A program made the position numbers and the translations under genes. The notes under the pieces are model-generated. The model searched no databases. It was given only the letters and a program-made list of their open reading frames with translations, and was not told where the DNA came from. This document shows positions 27,908-37,553 of a DNA stretch of 64,000 nt, piece after piece. Each line of letters begins with the position of its first letter. The stretch's first letter is position 1. Source of the stretch: Terriglobia bacterium (lineage in GTDB: Bacteria; Acidobacteriota; Terriglobia; Versatilivoradales; Versatilivoraceae); the NCBI GenBank assembly GCA_951813285.1, contig OX638355.1, positions 2,871,136 to 2,935,135 of the forward strand, written 5' to 3'.

Positions 27908-29470
27908 ATGAATCGACGGAAGTTTCTTTCCCATTCGGCAGTGGCCCTTTCCGCCGGACCCTCGGTGCTGGGCGCCGCTCGTTCCCGCGCTAACCGCCCG
28001 CCCTGCAACTACCGCATCGTCTACAACGACGACGGCCACACCATGCAACGGGTGTCGGGAATCAAGGAGTTGCTGGAGAAAGGGGTGGACCGCTTTATCG
28101 GGACCCAGGTGGATGCCCTGTTCTGGAGCGTTGGTGAAGCCGACGTCTTCTACTTCAGGACCAGGACTGCCGAGATGTACGGCGAGAATGTGAAGCGGTT
28201 CCAGAGTGCCGGGGGCCTTCGGTTCATCAAGGGTCTGGAGAGCGTTCTCAAGGAGCGGGAGGACTACTTTCAGGCCATGGCCGATCGCTGCCGCCAGATC
28301 GGCATCCAGTTCTTCGTGACCGTGCGGATGAATGACGCCCACGACAGTCCCAAGGGTTGGAACGCCGTCGATCTCTACAGTCAATACAAGAAGGCTCACC
28401 CGGAACTGCTGCTGGGAGACGCTGTCCATCCCAGTTTTGCCACCGGATTCGATTTCGCCTATGAGCAGGTACGGCAAAACAAGTACAAGGTCATCGAAGA
28501 GATCGTCCAGGACTACGATCTGGATGGCATCGAGCTGGATTTCCTGCGCCATCCGGCGTTTTTCAAGCCCGAGGAGGCCTATCGCAACCGCCATCTGATT
28601 ACCCAACTGGTCCGCAGGGTGCGAGCCCTGGTGGACCGGACCTCGAAAAGTCGAGGCAAACCCTTCCGGTTGGCCGCCAGGGTCCCCTTCACCTTCAACC
28701 TCGCCTTCAAGCTTGGATTTGACGTCCCCACCTGGATCAAGGAGGACCTGCTGGACGTGGTGACGGCGGGAACGCCCCGCGGCCATGAATCCGACTTGTC
28801 CATGCAGGAGTACGTGGAAGCCTTTCGCGGCCGCAACCTCACCCTGCTGGGCCAGATCGGCTTGTATCATCCCGCCGAGCAGACCCGGGCCACGGCCTTG
28901 AACTACTGGAAACAGGGCGTGGATGGGATCTATCTCTTCAATTGGTACGCCCCCCTGTGGGACACGAAGCTCTGGCGCAAGTCACTGGTGGAGATCGGAG
29001 ACCCCGGCCTGTTGAAGCACCGCAACAAGCGCTACCTCATCGATGAGCAGGTCGCCTCCCTGTGGCGGCGGTCCCACCCCAAGGCCCAGCTTCCGCTGAA
29101 GATCCAGCAGGAAAAGGTGGGAGGACCCGCCCGGGTCCGGTTTTTCGTTGGAGATGACGTGCCGGCGGCCACCGCCGCGGGCAAGTCGGTCCAGGCCAAG
29201 TTGGTCATGCGCCTGGAACAGCAAATGGATGACGACGACCTGCAGTTCCGTTTGAACGGGGTGGCCCTTTCCAGAGAAAAGGAAGAGGTTCGGCAGAAGC
29301 CCACGCTTTTCGGCAGTCGAGACTGGCTCCACCTTCCATTCCGGGCCGACATCCTCAAGAGCGGATTCAACCAGTTGGAGCTGGTTTTGAGAAAGCGCGA
29401 CCCGCGCCTGGCGGTACCCCTGGTCCTGGCGCAGATGAGCGTGGAGATCGACTACGGCAGCAAGGGGTAG
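27908..29470 (+). CDS. Tat-exported TIM-barrel glycoside-hydrolase-like protein, paralog 3
   Basis: A 520-residue protein starting MNRRKFLSHSAVALSAGPSV, a Tat-type signal. It keeps the barrel hallmarks of the two paralogs at 2689 and 6289: LDGIELDFLRHP at residues ~204-216 and NYWKQGVDGIYLFNW. It has a different, shorter C-terminal beta domain and lacks the Gly-rich FVVQRRGGGGSG joint. The His in FLRHP replaces Gly. It lies between two PhyH dioxygenase genes, a different neighbourhood from the other two. Substrate unknown. Confidence 0.72.
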   Translation: MNRRKFLSHSAVALSAGPSVLGAARSRANRPPCNYRIVYNDDGHTMQRVSGIKELLEKGVDRFIGTQVDALFWSVGEADVFYFRTRTAEMYGENVKRFQSAGGLRFIKGLESVLKEREDYFQAMADRCRQIGIQFFVTVRMNDAHDSPKGWNAVDLYSQYKKAHPELLLGDAVHPSFATGFDFAYEQVRQNKYKVIEEIVQDYDLDGIELDFLRHPAFFKPEEAYRNRHLITQLVRRVRALVDRTSKSRGKPFRLAARVPFTFNLAFKLGFDVPTWIKEDLLDVVTAGTPRGHESDLSMQEYVEAFRGRNLTLLGQIGLYHPAEQTRATALNYWKQGVDGIYLFNWYAPLWDTKLWRKSLVEIGDPGLLKHRNKRYLIDEQVASLWRRSHPKAQLPLKIQQEKVGGPARVRFFVGDDVPAATAAGKSVQAKLVMRLEQQMDDDDLQFRLNGVALSREKEEVRQKPTLFGSRDWLHLPFRADILKSGFNQLELVLRKRDPRLAVPLVLAQMSVEIDYGSKG

Positions 29471-29495
29471 ATAATCGGAGATAGAGGGCTAGGAC

Positions 29496-30260
29496 ATGGT
29501 CAAGGAAAATGGAAACTATGCCGAGCAGTATCGGGAGCAGGGCTACCTGGTGGTGGAGGGTCTGCTTTCGGCTGAAGAAGTGCAGCAGGTGAGGCAGCGG
29601 ACCGAGGATCTGATTTCAGGCGCCGTTCCCGGATATCCGGTGGAGGATATCGAGCTGGAGCCGGGCGCCGAGAGGGTGGAGCTGGCAACGGTGCGCAAGC
29701 TGAACCGCCCCGCGAATAACGATCCGGTTTTTCTGGCGCATGCCGGCCACCCCCGGATACTGTCCATCGTGGAGTCCATCATCGGTCCCGACATCAAGCT
29801 CTATAACAGCCAGTGCTTCATGAAACCGCCCGGGGGCGTCGAGAAGCCCTACCACCAGGACTCGGCCTACTTCGCCATCGAGCCCATGGACCTGGTGACC
29901 TGCTGGACGGCCCTGGACGACGTAACCATGGAGAAGGGACCGATGCATGTAATTCCGGGAAGCCACCGGCAGGGCGTTCTGGATCACAGTCAGCCCTGGG
30001 TGGTGCGCGACCGGCGGGACAAGCAGGTGCCCGACGAGGCCATGGACCTCAGCCGGGAAACGCCCCTGCTCATGCCGGCCGGCGGTTGTTCCTTTCACCA
30101 CAGCCTGCTGCTGCATCGATCCACGCCCAACCGTTCCACCACCTCGCGGCGCGGCCTGGCCGTCCACTACATGTCGGCCCGCTCCCGCTGGACCGACGAC
30201 AGCCGGCCCCAGCCGAACTATGTCCTCCTGCAGGGCAGCGAATACCCCGGCTGCGTGTAA
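29496..30260 (+). CDS. phytanoyl-CoA dioxygenase (PhyH) family protein
   Basis: A 254-residue Fe(II)/2-oxoglutarate oxygenase-like protein. H-x-D lies in KPYHQDSAYFAIEP and the distal His in SFHHSLLLHRSTPN, followed by an Arg-containing TTSRRGLAVHYMS; all metal ligands are present. KGPMHVIPGSHRQG is the usual family block. It starts 25 bp after paralog 3 with a purine-rich leader. It shares the fold but little sequence with the 27006 gene, so it is not a recent duplicate. Confidence 0.9.
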   Translation: MVKENGNYAEQYREQGYLVVEGLLSAEEVQQVRQRTEDLISGAVPGYPVEDIELEPGAERVELATVRKLNRPANNDPVFLAHAGHPRILSIVESIIGPDIKLYNSQCFMKPPGGVEKPYHQDSAYFAIEPMDLVTCWTALDDVTMEKGPMHVIPGSHRQGVLDHSQPWVVRDRRDKQVPDEAMDLSRETPLLMPAGGCSFHHSLLLHRSTPNRSTTSRRGLAVHYMSARSRWTDDSRPQPNYVLLQGSEYPGCV

Positions 30261-30367
30261 AGAAAAAAAGAATTCGTCTTCAACAACGATCGGCAGTTTC
30301 TTCTTCGAATGATCTGCCCGGCGGGGCAGGGGCGGCACTCACCTATACAATCCGTTACCCGCATTTC

Positions 30368-31912
30368 TCAGCGGGCGGCGCGCAGGCCCTTCCAGATGCT
30401 GTAGCACATCCCCAACAGCACCAGCGCGAACGGGAAGCCGGTCACGAGCGAAGCCGTCTGCAGCGCCACCAGTCCGCCGCTGACCAGCAGAGTGATGGCG
30501 ACGATTCCTTCGAATGCACACCAGAAGACGCGCTGAGCAACCGGTGCGTCCAGCTTGCCTCCGGCGGTGATGGTGTCGATGACGAGCGAACCGGAATCGG
30601 ACGAGGTGACGAAGAAGATGATTATCAGAACAATGCCGATAATCGAGGTGACACCAGCCAGCGGCAGCGTCTCCAGCATCCTGAACAGGGCCATCTCCGG
30701 TTGCTGGGCCTGCACCGCTTCGACCACCGCGGTACCGCCGCCATCGAGAAATTTGGACAGTGCGGTTGCCCCGAAGGCGTTCATCCAGAGCGCGGAGACC
30801 AGCGTCGGGACGACCAGCATGCAGCCCACCAGTTGGCGCACCGTGCGGCCGCGCGAGACCCGGGCGATGAACATGCCTACGAAGGGCGACCAGGAGAGCC
30901 ACCAGGCCCAGAAGAAGGTGGTCCATCCGTGCATGAAATCCAGGTCGTCACGACCCACCCAGTTGCTGAGCGGTCCGATCGCCGCCAGATAGTGGCCGAT
31001 GCTGGCTACGAACCCGGCCAACAGGTCGAGAGTCGGCCCCACCGCCAGCACGAAGGCGAGCAGCAGCATGGCCAGCACCAGGTTGGCCTGACTCAGGCGT
31101 TTGACGCCTCTGTCCATCCCGGCGACCACCGATGCAATCGCAATGAACGTGACGAAGGCAATGATCAGCACCTTGGTGGTGTTGGTGGCCGGCACGCCGA
31201 AAAGATGGGCCAGCCCGGCCGCCGTCTGCTCTGCGCCCAGGCCGAGCGAGGTCGCCAGTCCGAAGAGCGCCGCAAACACCGCCAGGACGTCGATCAGGTG
31301 TCCGAACCGGCCCCAGACCGCCTTGCCCAGAACAGGGTAGAACGCCGACCGCAGCGTCAGCGGCAAGCCGAGATTGTAGGCGGCGAAGGCGAGCGCCAAT
31401 GCGACGATCGCGTACATCGCCCAAGGGTGCAGGCCCCAGTGAAAGATGGCGGAGGCGAATGCCAGCCTTTGCGCGGCGGCGGTGTCGGCGGCGTCAACCC
31501 CGAGCGGGGGATTTTGGAAATGGTGAATCGGCTCCGCCACCCCGAAGAACATCAGGCCGATGCCGATCCCGGCTGCGAACAGCATGGCGAACCACGACCA
31601 GACGGAGTAGTCGGGCTTGGCATCCGGACCGCCGAGGCGGATGCGACCGAGCGGGGTCACTATCAGCAGCAGGCAGAACAGGATGAAGAGGTTGCCCGCG
31701 CCCAGGAACACCCAGTCGAACGTCGAAGTGAGCCATGCGTACAGTGCGTCAAAAGCAGCGCCCGCGGTCTCCCGGAACGCCAGCACGCCGACCACAAATC
31801 CGACGATGGTAAGACTGGCTACGGCGAAGACCGGGTTGTGAATGTCGAGACCGAGGAACCGTATGTTGTCCTGGCCAATCCGGTAGTGGGTCTGTGTGTC
31901 GTTAGTGGCCAT
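30368..31912 (-). CDS. BCCT family betaine/carnitine/choline transporter
   Basis: A 514-residue, twelve-span secondary transporter. Characteristic segments are GIGIGLMFFGVAEP, FHWGLHPWAMYAIVALALAF, the Trp-rich FFWAWWLSWSPFVGMFIARV (substrate box) and FFVTSSDSGSLVIDTI. Members import quaternary amines, driven by Na+ or H+. The ATG at 31912 was chosen because the cytosolic N-terminus then leads directly into LGLDIHNPVFAVASL; the frame is open further 5' over non-family sequence. It is monocistronic. Confidence 0.93.
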   Translation of the reverse strand: MATNDTQTHYRIGQDNIRFLGLDIHNPVFAVASLTIVGFVVGVLAFRETAGAAFDALYAWLTSTFDWVFLGAGNLFILFCLLLIVTPLGRIRLGGPDAKPDYSVWSWFAMLFAAGIGIGLMFFGVAEPIHHFQNPPLGVDAADTAAAQRLAFASAIFHWGLHPWAMYAIVALALAFAAYNLGLPLTLRSAFYPVLGKAVWGRFGHLIDVLAVFAALFGLATSLGLGAEQTAAGLAHLFGVPATNTTKVLIIAFVTFIAIASVVAGMDRGVKRLSQANLVLAMLLLAFVLAVGPTLDLLAGFVASIGHYLAAIGPLSNWVGRDDLDFMHGWTTFFWAWWLSWSPFVGMFIARVSRGRTVRQLVGCMLVVPTLVSALWMNAFGATALSKFLDGGGTAVVEAVQAQQPEMALFRMLETLPLAGVTSIIGIVLIIIFFVTSSDSGSLVIDTITAGGKLDAPVAQRVFWCAFEGIVAITLLVSGGLVALQTASLVTGFPFALVLLGMCYSIWKGLRAAR

Positions 31913-32067
31913 GAGAGGTGTGCACCTTGCCGGACCGTGCCGGGTTTCCCGGGGTCCTTTTCGGTTGACGCCGGCCGCCGAGACTGGAGTGTCCGTTGGC
32001 CATAATACCGCGACGCGCAATCTATACCTAGCCGAGGGAACGGACCATCTCGTGCTGAACCCGCCAA

Positions 32068-32155
32068 CGTAGGGGCAATCCTTGTGGTTGCCCGGTAGTT
32101 CCCGTTTGCCCGGTCAACACCGCGTCGGAGGCGCCCACAAGGGACGCCCCTACGG
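32068..32155. repeat. 88-bp palindromic element (GTAGGGGC...GCCCCTAC)
   Basis: CGTAGGGGCAATCCTTGTGG and its imperfect inverted copy (GCGCCCACAAGGGACGCCCC) pair at about 22 of 26 positions around a ~35-bp loop. It is non-coding, in the 475-bp gap between the transporter and a membrane-protein gene; the rest of that gap shows nothing else. Confidence 0.7.
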
Positions 32156-32386
32156 TTTACTGAGCAATTGTGAGCTTGCCCCTGGACTGATAGAGTAGGT
32201 CTGTTGCTTCACTCGGCAGGCATTGAACGGAACTGTCCGCTCCCCACCTTCGAACCGGATCTCAATTCGGGGGAAATTCAACAATATCAACAGCAACAAC
32301 CGGCCGGCACGCCTATGGCTGTCTCGTCTCCAAGACGGTGCGCCGGGATCAGTGAAGTTTATGACTTTTCGCGGGAACATGCCGCC

Positions 32387-32866
32387 ATGCGCTTTCCCTT
32401 CCATCTCGGCCTCAGCCAATGGCTGGAGTTGGCCCTGGCATTGGGGGGCTTTATCTGGATCGGAAGCCGTTCGATCTGGTTTTTGAAACCGGAACCCGAG
32501 GCGGGCTTGGTGCCGATCTATACGGTCGAGTACATCGCCCTGGCGGGAGCGGTCCTGGTGGCGTTGCTGCTGCAGTTCCCCCGTCAGGCCCCGCACCTGT
32601 CGTTGTTATGGTTTTCTATCGGGATGGCAGCAGTATTGACGGCCCTTGGGGTGATGTATTTGGGAGCGGCATTCGTGCTGGCGCTGGCCCCCGGATGGAC
32701 GGCAGGGGTTTTGGCAACCGTGCGAACCCGGGGGAATTGGCATCTCCTGTTGTGGTGGTTCTGGGCAGGGGTGATCGCTCAAGTCATATTGATGGCCGTG
32801 CTGCTGTTCGGTGCCTTGATGACCGCACGTTTAAGCGCTGTTTTGGAATTGGGACAGCCACCATGA
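32387..32866 (+). CDS. small four-span membrane protein of unknown function
   Basis: A 159-residue hydrophobic protein starting MRFPFHLGLSQWLELAL, with four predicted membrane segments (IALAGAVLVALLLQF and LLLWWFWAGVIAQVILMAVL among them). No family recognised. The frame is open back to 32204, but that part is low-complexity (QQYQQQQPAGT), so the ATG at 32387 is preferred; neither start has a strong ribosome site. Confidence 0.5.
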   Translation: MRFPFHLGLSQWLELALALGGFIWIGSRSIWFLKPEPEAGLVPIYTVEYIALAGAVLVALLLQFPRQAPHLSLLWFSIGMAAVLTALGVMYLGAAFVLALAPGWTAGVLATVRTRGNWHLLLWWFWAGVIAQVILMAVLLFGALMTARLSAVLELGQPP

Positions 32867-33074
32867 ATGTGCCGCGAGAGCGCAATTCGCGGTCGCTTGG
32901 TTCATGACCGGTCTTGCCCTTATGCCCGGAGTTGCAAGTGACCATGATTCCCATCAGACACCCCCAAATCCTTGAGCTTTGCCGGGGCTGGACTTGGGGT
33001 TTACTCTTTTCGACTGTGCATTGTGCGGTTGAATGGAACGAAATGGCCGCTGGCGGGAATGGAGAATGTAGAAG

Positions 33075-33311
33075 GTGCTGATCACCATCGCCAGCTTCGA
33101 CCACCCCATAGACGCCAACCTGGCCAAGACGCGGTTGGAAGTAGAGGGAATCGACTGCTTCCTGATCAATGAGCATATCACCGGCCTGAATTGGTTCTGG
33201 GTTCCGGCCATTGGCGGCGTGGGCCTCCAGGTGAGGGAATCGGATGCCGAGAGAGCCATGGAGATTCTTGAAGGCGAGCCCGACGAGGATGATGGGGTGG
33301 ATGAGGATTAG
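33075..33311 (+). CDS. DUF2007 domain protein
   Basis: A 78-residue protein: ITIASFDHPIDANLAKTRLE, EGIDCFLINEHITGLNWFWV, and VGLQVRESDAERAMEILE are the DUF2007 pattern, an alpha-beta ferredoxin-like domain of unknown role. The C-terminus is acidic (GEPDEDDGVDED). It uses a GTG start at 33075 with AGAAG before it. Length is normal for the family. Confidence 0.85.
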   Translation: MLITIASFDHPIDANLAKTRLEVEGIDCFLINEHITGLNWFWVPAIGGVGLQVRESDAERAMEILEGEPDEDDGVDED

Positions 33312-33420
33312 AAGGCATTTATTGCTACGCCGACGCGCTCAGGAGAATAGCGCAGGCACCGACCGGAACGCTCCGGGCTGAGACATTCAGGCCAGGTCTG
33401 AAATAAGTGTCGCCTCCACC

Positions 33421-33548
33421 CTGCCGGGCGGATCATACGAGAGTGAAACCATCGGAAATCGATCATTCTTTCGTGACCTTGGTACCCCGTCGCGGTTAAC
33501 CTCAACGCCTTAGTGGCCCTTCGTGGATAACTCTTTTTTTTGTTTCAG
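33421..33548 (+). repeat. TTCGT-type dispersed element, long copy 2
   Basis: From CTGCCGGGCGGATCATACGA through GACCTTGGTACCCCGT to TTAGTGGCCCTTCGTGGATA it aligns with 882-1038, but has one CTTCGT unit instead of three. It fills the gap before the sugar-isomerase-like gene. Confidence 0.8.
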
Positions 33549-33606
33549 GAAATTGGGCGTCGGTTCCCACAGGGTTCGACGAAACCCAAGGAAGGACAGG
33601 ACAAAC

Positions 33607-34611
33607 ATGGAAATCGCATTGATGGCGGCAAGCATGCTGGAGAGATCCTGGGAGGAGATGCTCGATTCCTGCAAGAAGCACGGCATCCGATTGGTCGAGG
33701 CCTGCGCCGGCGGGCACATCCCCAAGGTCCACTACGACCCCATCGAGCTGGCATCCTCCCCGGCCGCCTTCGAGGCCTTCAAGCGCAGCCTGGATGAGCG
33801 GGAGATGCAGATCTGTTCCTTCGGCTGCCATGGAAACCCGATCCATCCCAACCCGGCCATTGCCGAGGGCGCCCACGCCGACCTGGTGGCCACCTGCAAG
33901 CTGGCCGGCCGCCTGGACGTTCACCACATCAGTCTGCTGGCCGGCACTCCCGCCGGCGGTCCCGAGGACAAGACACCCAACTGGATCATCAACTCCGCCT
34001 TCGTCATGTGGAAGGATGCCTACCGCTGGCAGTGGGAGGAGAGAATCATCCCCTACTGGAAAAAGGCCGCCGCCATCGCCGACGACTACGGGGTCAAACT
34101 GTGCATCGAGCCCCACACCGGGGATTGCGTTTACAACACCCAGACCTTCCTGCGCCTTCGCCGGGAAGTCGGGCCCACCATCGGCATGAACCTGGACCCC
34201 TCCCACCTGTGGTGGCAGGGCATCGATCCCATCGTTTTCGTCGAGACCATCGGCGAGGCCATCTACACCTGCCACGTGAAGGACGTGGCTCTGGACCAGC
34301 GGATGGCCGCCCGGGACGGGCTGGTTTCCAGCGCCTACTACGACGAGTGGGATCAGCGGTCCTGGAGCTATCGGACGCTGGGATACGGCCACGACGAGTT
34401 CTTCTGGCGCAGCTTCATCGTCAGCCTGCGCCGGGCCGGCTACGACGGCCCCCTCGGCATCGAGTGCGAGGAGCCCTACCTCACCGTGGACGACTCGCTG
34501 GCCAAGGCCGTCGAACTCCTGAAATACGTCCTGCCCAACGAGCCGATGCCCTCCGGCAACTGGATGGACGCCTACCAGTTGGACGACTACGAGAAGAACC
34601 TGGGGGGATAG
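33607..34611 (+). CDS. sugar phosphate isomerase/epimerase-like TIM-barrel protein
   Basis: A 334-residue xylose-isomerase-like TIM-barrel protein. Metal-binding segments include LCIEPHTGDCVYN (Glu on a barrel strand), MNLDPSHLWWQG (Asp and His), TCHVKDVALDQ (His) and LGIECEEPYL (Glu). These are the usual ligands of the AP-endonuclease-2/IolE-like family. The substrate is not identifiable. The ATG at 33607 has AAGGACAGG upstream. It stands alone between a repeat and the minus-strand EEP gene. Confidence 0.88.
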   Translation: MEIALMAASMLERSWEEMLDSCKKHGIRLVEACAGGHIPKVHYDPIELASSPAAFEAFKRSLDEREMQICSFGCHGNPIHPNPAIAEGAHADLVATCKLAGRLDVHHISLLAGTPAGGPEDKTPNWIINSAFVMWKDAYRWQWEERIIPYWKKAAAIADDYGVKLCIEPHTGDCVYNTQTFLRLRREVGPTIGMNLDPSHLWWQGIDPIVFVETIGEAIYTCHVKDVALDQRMAARDGLVSSAYYDEWDQRSWSYRTLGYGHDEFFWRSFIVSLRRAGYDGPLGIECEEPYLTVDDSLAKAVELLKYVLPNEPMPSGNWMDAYQLDDYEKNLGG

Positions 34612-34651
34612 GGGAAGGGATAGGACTGCCGAAGGCCTCGTGGCTTCTTCC

Positions 34652-35521
34652 TCAGAAACCGAGCCTTATGGAAATGGGACAGTGGTCGGAAAGACGTCTG
34701 CGCCAATAGAAATAGCTTCTCTCGCTAAAGGTCAATTCTTTGAATGAATGGGCTTTCACGGCTTTCTCGGCGATCGGTCCCACAATGATGTGATCGATGA
34801 ATTCCGCGAACTTGCTGTTCCAACATTCGGGCTTCCGGCCGGCGTTGACCCGGTATATCGGCTTTGGATTTCCATCGGCAATGAAACTCCAGAGATCATC
34901 GTGCCTCCGATCCATGCGTCGATTGAAGTCACCCAATAGAACAAAGGCCCGCCCCCGCTCCAGACGTCGGTCGATCCATGACTCGAGCGGCCTCACCTGG
35001 GACTTGAGATCGTGGCAGCTCCCGGTTGCGGGGCGGTCCAGGTCCCGGTCATGGCAGCCGGACTTCAGGTGCACCGACATCACATCGATCTTCTTCCCGC
35101 CCACCTCCAACTCGATCACCGTGCCGTAGCGCAATCCCCATTTCGTGCTCAGGGCCCGATAATCAGGCAGGCGCCGGTATCGGATGCCCTTGCGGATGGC
35201 GAAGCCGGTGCGTTGCCTGGTGTCCTTACGTTGCGACAATTCAATGCTGTACTGCTGCGGAGGGAACACCTTGCGTACAAAGCCCGCATCGACTTCCTGC
35301 AGGGCGATGACATCCGCGGCCAGGTCGTTTGCGTATTGGGCCAACCTGGCGTAATCGCTGGCCTTGCGTCTGTGATGATTGGGGTCTTCCGAGGTGAGCC
35401 AGTAAATGTTCCAGGATGCTATCTTGATTTCCGCCGCGCTGGCGCCGGCCGGAAACGCATTGACCAGGAACACCAGCAGGACCGACGCCGTCAGATACTT
35501 CACGGTTTTCTTATTGGGCAT
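34652..35521 (-). CDS. secreted endonuclease/exonuclease/phosphatase (EEP) family protein
   Basis: A 289-residue protein with a Sec signal (YLTASVLLVFLVNAFPAGASA). The EEP catalytic order is complete: IKIASWNIYWLT (Asn), IALQEVDA (Glu), VMSVHLKSGCHDRD (His), FVLLGDFNRR (Asp/Asn) and FSERSYFYWRRRLSDHCPISI (terminal Asp-His). It acts outside the cytoplasm on a phosphodiester or phosphomonoester: secreted nuclease or phosphatase, not resolvable by sequence. It is convergent with the upstream sugar-isomerase-like gene. Confidence 0.88.
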   Translation of the reverse strand: MPNKKTVKYLTASVLLVFLVNAFPAGASAAEIKIASWNIYWLTSEDPNHHRRKASDYARLAQYANDLAADVIALQEVDAGFVRKVFPPQQYSIELSQRKDTRQRTGFAIRKGIRYRRLPDYRALSTKWGLRYGTVIELEVGGKKIDVMSVHLKSGCHDRDLDRPATGSCHDLKSQVRPLESWIDRRLERGRAFVLLGDFNRRMDRRHDDLWSFIADGNPKPIYRVNAGRKPECWNSKFAEFIDHIIVGPIAEKAVKAHSFKELTFSERSYFYWRRRLSDHCPISIRLGF

Positions 35522-35650
35522 GGTGCCTGAGAACTTGCCGTTTTAGGTTCGATCTGTGAGCGGCCGAAGTTCAGCTACGGTGTCATCTGGGTGCAAACCT
35601 GCCTATAATGAGTTCTCTTCTCAGCTTTCGTCAAAAGAATGGAGTCGGCC

Positions 35651-37045
35651 ATGCACTTTTCCAACTCTTCCGGAAGAAATCCTGAAGCCGAAACCGGCGT
35701 TCTCACCCGACGCGGCTTTTTTGCCGGTCTTGGCGGAGCCCTTCTCTTGAATGGCTGGAAGCCGGTGTGGGCTGCCAAGAAGCAGGCCGAGTCCCGTCAT
35801 GGCTCCATCCGGATCACCGACATCGAGGTCCACAACATCACCGAGGAGTTCGTGGACTGGATCGCCTATGAGCTCAACCACTTCTACGGTCCCTGGAAAC
35901 GGACCGTCTACGTGGTGCACACCGACGCCGGGCTGACTGGACTGGGCGAGAGCGGAAGCCTGGAGACCGAGGAAACCATTGAAAAATACATCGGCACCAG
36001 CCCCTTCGACTGGGTGGGCGACGAGAACTCCCTGGGATTGGGGACGGCCATGTACGACCTGATGGGCAAGGCGGCAGGAGTCCCCGTCTACAAGCTCTTC
36101 GGGCAGCGCTACCGCCGCTGGGTGCCGGTGGCCTCCTGGACGGTCTCGACCCATCCCAAGCGAATGGCCCAAGCCGTGAAGCGCTTCTCGGCCATGGGCT
36201 ATACCTGGATGAAGTACCACCTCTCGCCCTTCGAGAACGTGATGGACCAGATGGACGCCATGCAGGCGGTAGCCCCCGAGGGGTTCCGCATCCACCACGA
36301 CATCACCATGCACGGCACCAACGACCACATGTTCGAGTTGGTGGAGAATATCTCGAAATACCGCATCGCCGGCTGTTTCGAGGATCCTCTGCAGGAACGT
36401 GATATCGAGGGCTACGCCGAGCTGCGCAAGCGCTGCCGGCTGCCGATCATCTACCACCACACCCCGCTGGGAGCCACCTTCGAAGTGCTGAGGCGGGCGG
36501 CCGATGCCTACATGCTGGGACATCAGAGGATCGGAACGGCCCGGCGGCGGGCCGGCCTGTTCGCGGCCGCCAACATCCCCTTCATGCTGCAGAACGTCGG
36601 CGGCAACATCACCCGGGCCATGACGACCCACATGCAGTCGGCCTTCAAGACGGCCAGCTTCCACTTCGTCAACACCTCCGAAAGCAAGAAGTCGGATGTG
36701 GTCAAGGAGCGGCTCGATCCGGTCAATGGATTTGTCAAAGTTCCGGAACGGCCCGGACTGGGAGTGACCCTGGACCGGGAGGAACTGGAGCGGCTTGAAA
36801 AGCTGCAACTGCCCGAGCAGCCCAAATGGATCATCAAGACCCGCTTCGCCAACGGCGCCCGCATGTACAACATCCACGACCCCGAGCAGTCCCTCTTCAT
36901 GGTGCGCCCCGACCGCTGGCGCCTCATCCCCATGAGCTACGACTCCCCCCTCACCACCGAATACTGGGACGACGACGGCTCGGAAGAATACCGCAAGATG
37001 TTCGCCCGGATCGAAAAAGAAGGCATCGTGCTGATCAACCCGTGA
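35651..37045 (+). CDS. Tat-exported mandelate racemase/enolase superfamily protein, divergent
   Basis: A 464-residue protein with a twin-arginine signal (LTRRGFFAGLGGALLLNG). The N-terminal capping domain (RITDIEVHNITEEFV, VHTDAGLTGLGESG) and barrel belong to the enolase superfamily. Asp in FRIHHDITMHG and Glu in AGCFEDPLQERD fit the first two metal ligands, but the third ligand strand reads LPIIYHHTPLG, without the usual acid, and the later Asp-rich strand is replaced by AYMLGHQRIG. It may bind metal differently or have lost enolisation. ATG 35651 has GGAG 7 bp upstream; ATG 35639 is possible. Confidence 0.82.
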   Translation: MHFSNSSGRNPEAETGVLTRRGFFAGLGGALLLNGWKPVWAAKKQAESRHGSIRITDIEVHNITEEFVDWIAYELNHFYGPWKRTVYVVHTDAGLTGLGESGSLETEETIEKYIGTSPFDWVGDENSLGLGTAMYDLMGKAAGVPVYKLFGQRYRRWVPVASWTVSTHPKRMAQAVKRFSAMGYTWMKYHLSPFENVMDQMDAMQAVAPEGFRIHHDITMHGTNDHMFELVENISKYRIAGCFEDPLQERDIEGYAELRKRCRLPIIYHHTPLGATFEVLRRAADAYMLGHQRIGTARRRAGLFAAANIPFMLQNVGGNITRAMTTHMQSAFKTASFHFVNTSESKKSDVVKERLDPVNGFVKVPERPGLGVTLDREELERLEKLQLPEQPKWIIKTRFANGARMYNIHDPEQSLFMVRPDRWRLIPMSYDSPLTTEYWDDDGSEEYRKMFARIEKEGIVLINP

Positions 37046-37057
37046 GGGGGGCAGACG

Positions 37058-37192
37058 ACCCCGGGCGCCAGCCTGGGTGTTCGAGTCGAGCCGCGAATGC
37101 GGCGCCAGCACTTAGCCGTGGGCGTAAGCCCATGGAACCAGACGCTACAAACCCCGAGCCGCGTAGGCGGCGGCAGCACTGTGCTCCGTCCC
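37058..37192. repeat. hairpin-cassette repeat (double copy)
   Basis: CCCCGGGCGCCAGCCTGGGT, AGCCGCGAATGCGGCG and TGGGCGTAAGCCCA are followed by GAGCCGCGTAGGCGGCGGCA and CACTGTGCTCCG. It is the same composite as 17013-17145, 20 kb away. It starts 13 bp after the enolase-superfamily gene. Confidence 0.8.
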
Positions 37193-37553
37193 AAATATGC
37201 AAAGGGCTAAGCATGTACCCTCCCGGTGGAGTACGTCTCCCCTAAGGACTCCCGCCCCGTAAACCTGAAGGAACCGCGGTTCAGTGCGGCGAGCGTCGGA
37301 TTTAGAGCAGCACTCCCCTTCGACGCGAAGCATAGGGGCATCCCGATGGTTGAAGGGAACAAGTGAGGGAGCCGTGAAAAGCGCTTCTACCGCAGGCCGG
37401 TTCGCAAGGCCGATGAGAGTTTCACGGCCCATCTGGCCCGTCTGAAATTGAAGGGGAAATAGTTATTGGTGTAAGCGTTGTCCGCAGCGGAAAAACTATC
37501 ATGGGTATGCTCTGTTGACGTATCAGGCTCAACTTCTTGGGAGGTAGACTTTC
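37193..37553. other. intergenic stretch at the left edge of the accessory island
   Basis: No gene, tRNA or clear promoter is seen. TTCAGTGCGGCGAGCGTCGG at ~37280 resembles TTCAGTGCGGCGGACGGCGT at ~42620, a weak hint of another short dispersed sequence. The gap ends in GGGAGGT upstream of the GTG start at 37554. Confidence 0.5.

Noticed and set aside
29813-32005. 730-residue plus-strand frame opposite the BCCT transporter
   Set aside because: It is antisense to a clear twelve-span transporter and has Arg/Gln/His-rich low-information sequence.
37193-37553. A structured RNA or tRNA before the nuclease-helicase gene
   Set aside because: I found no cloverleaf, T-loop or long consistent stem; only a short resemblance to 42620.
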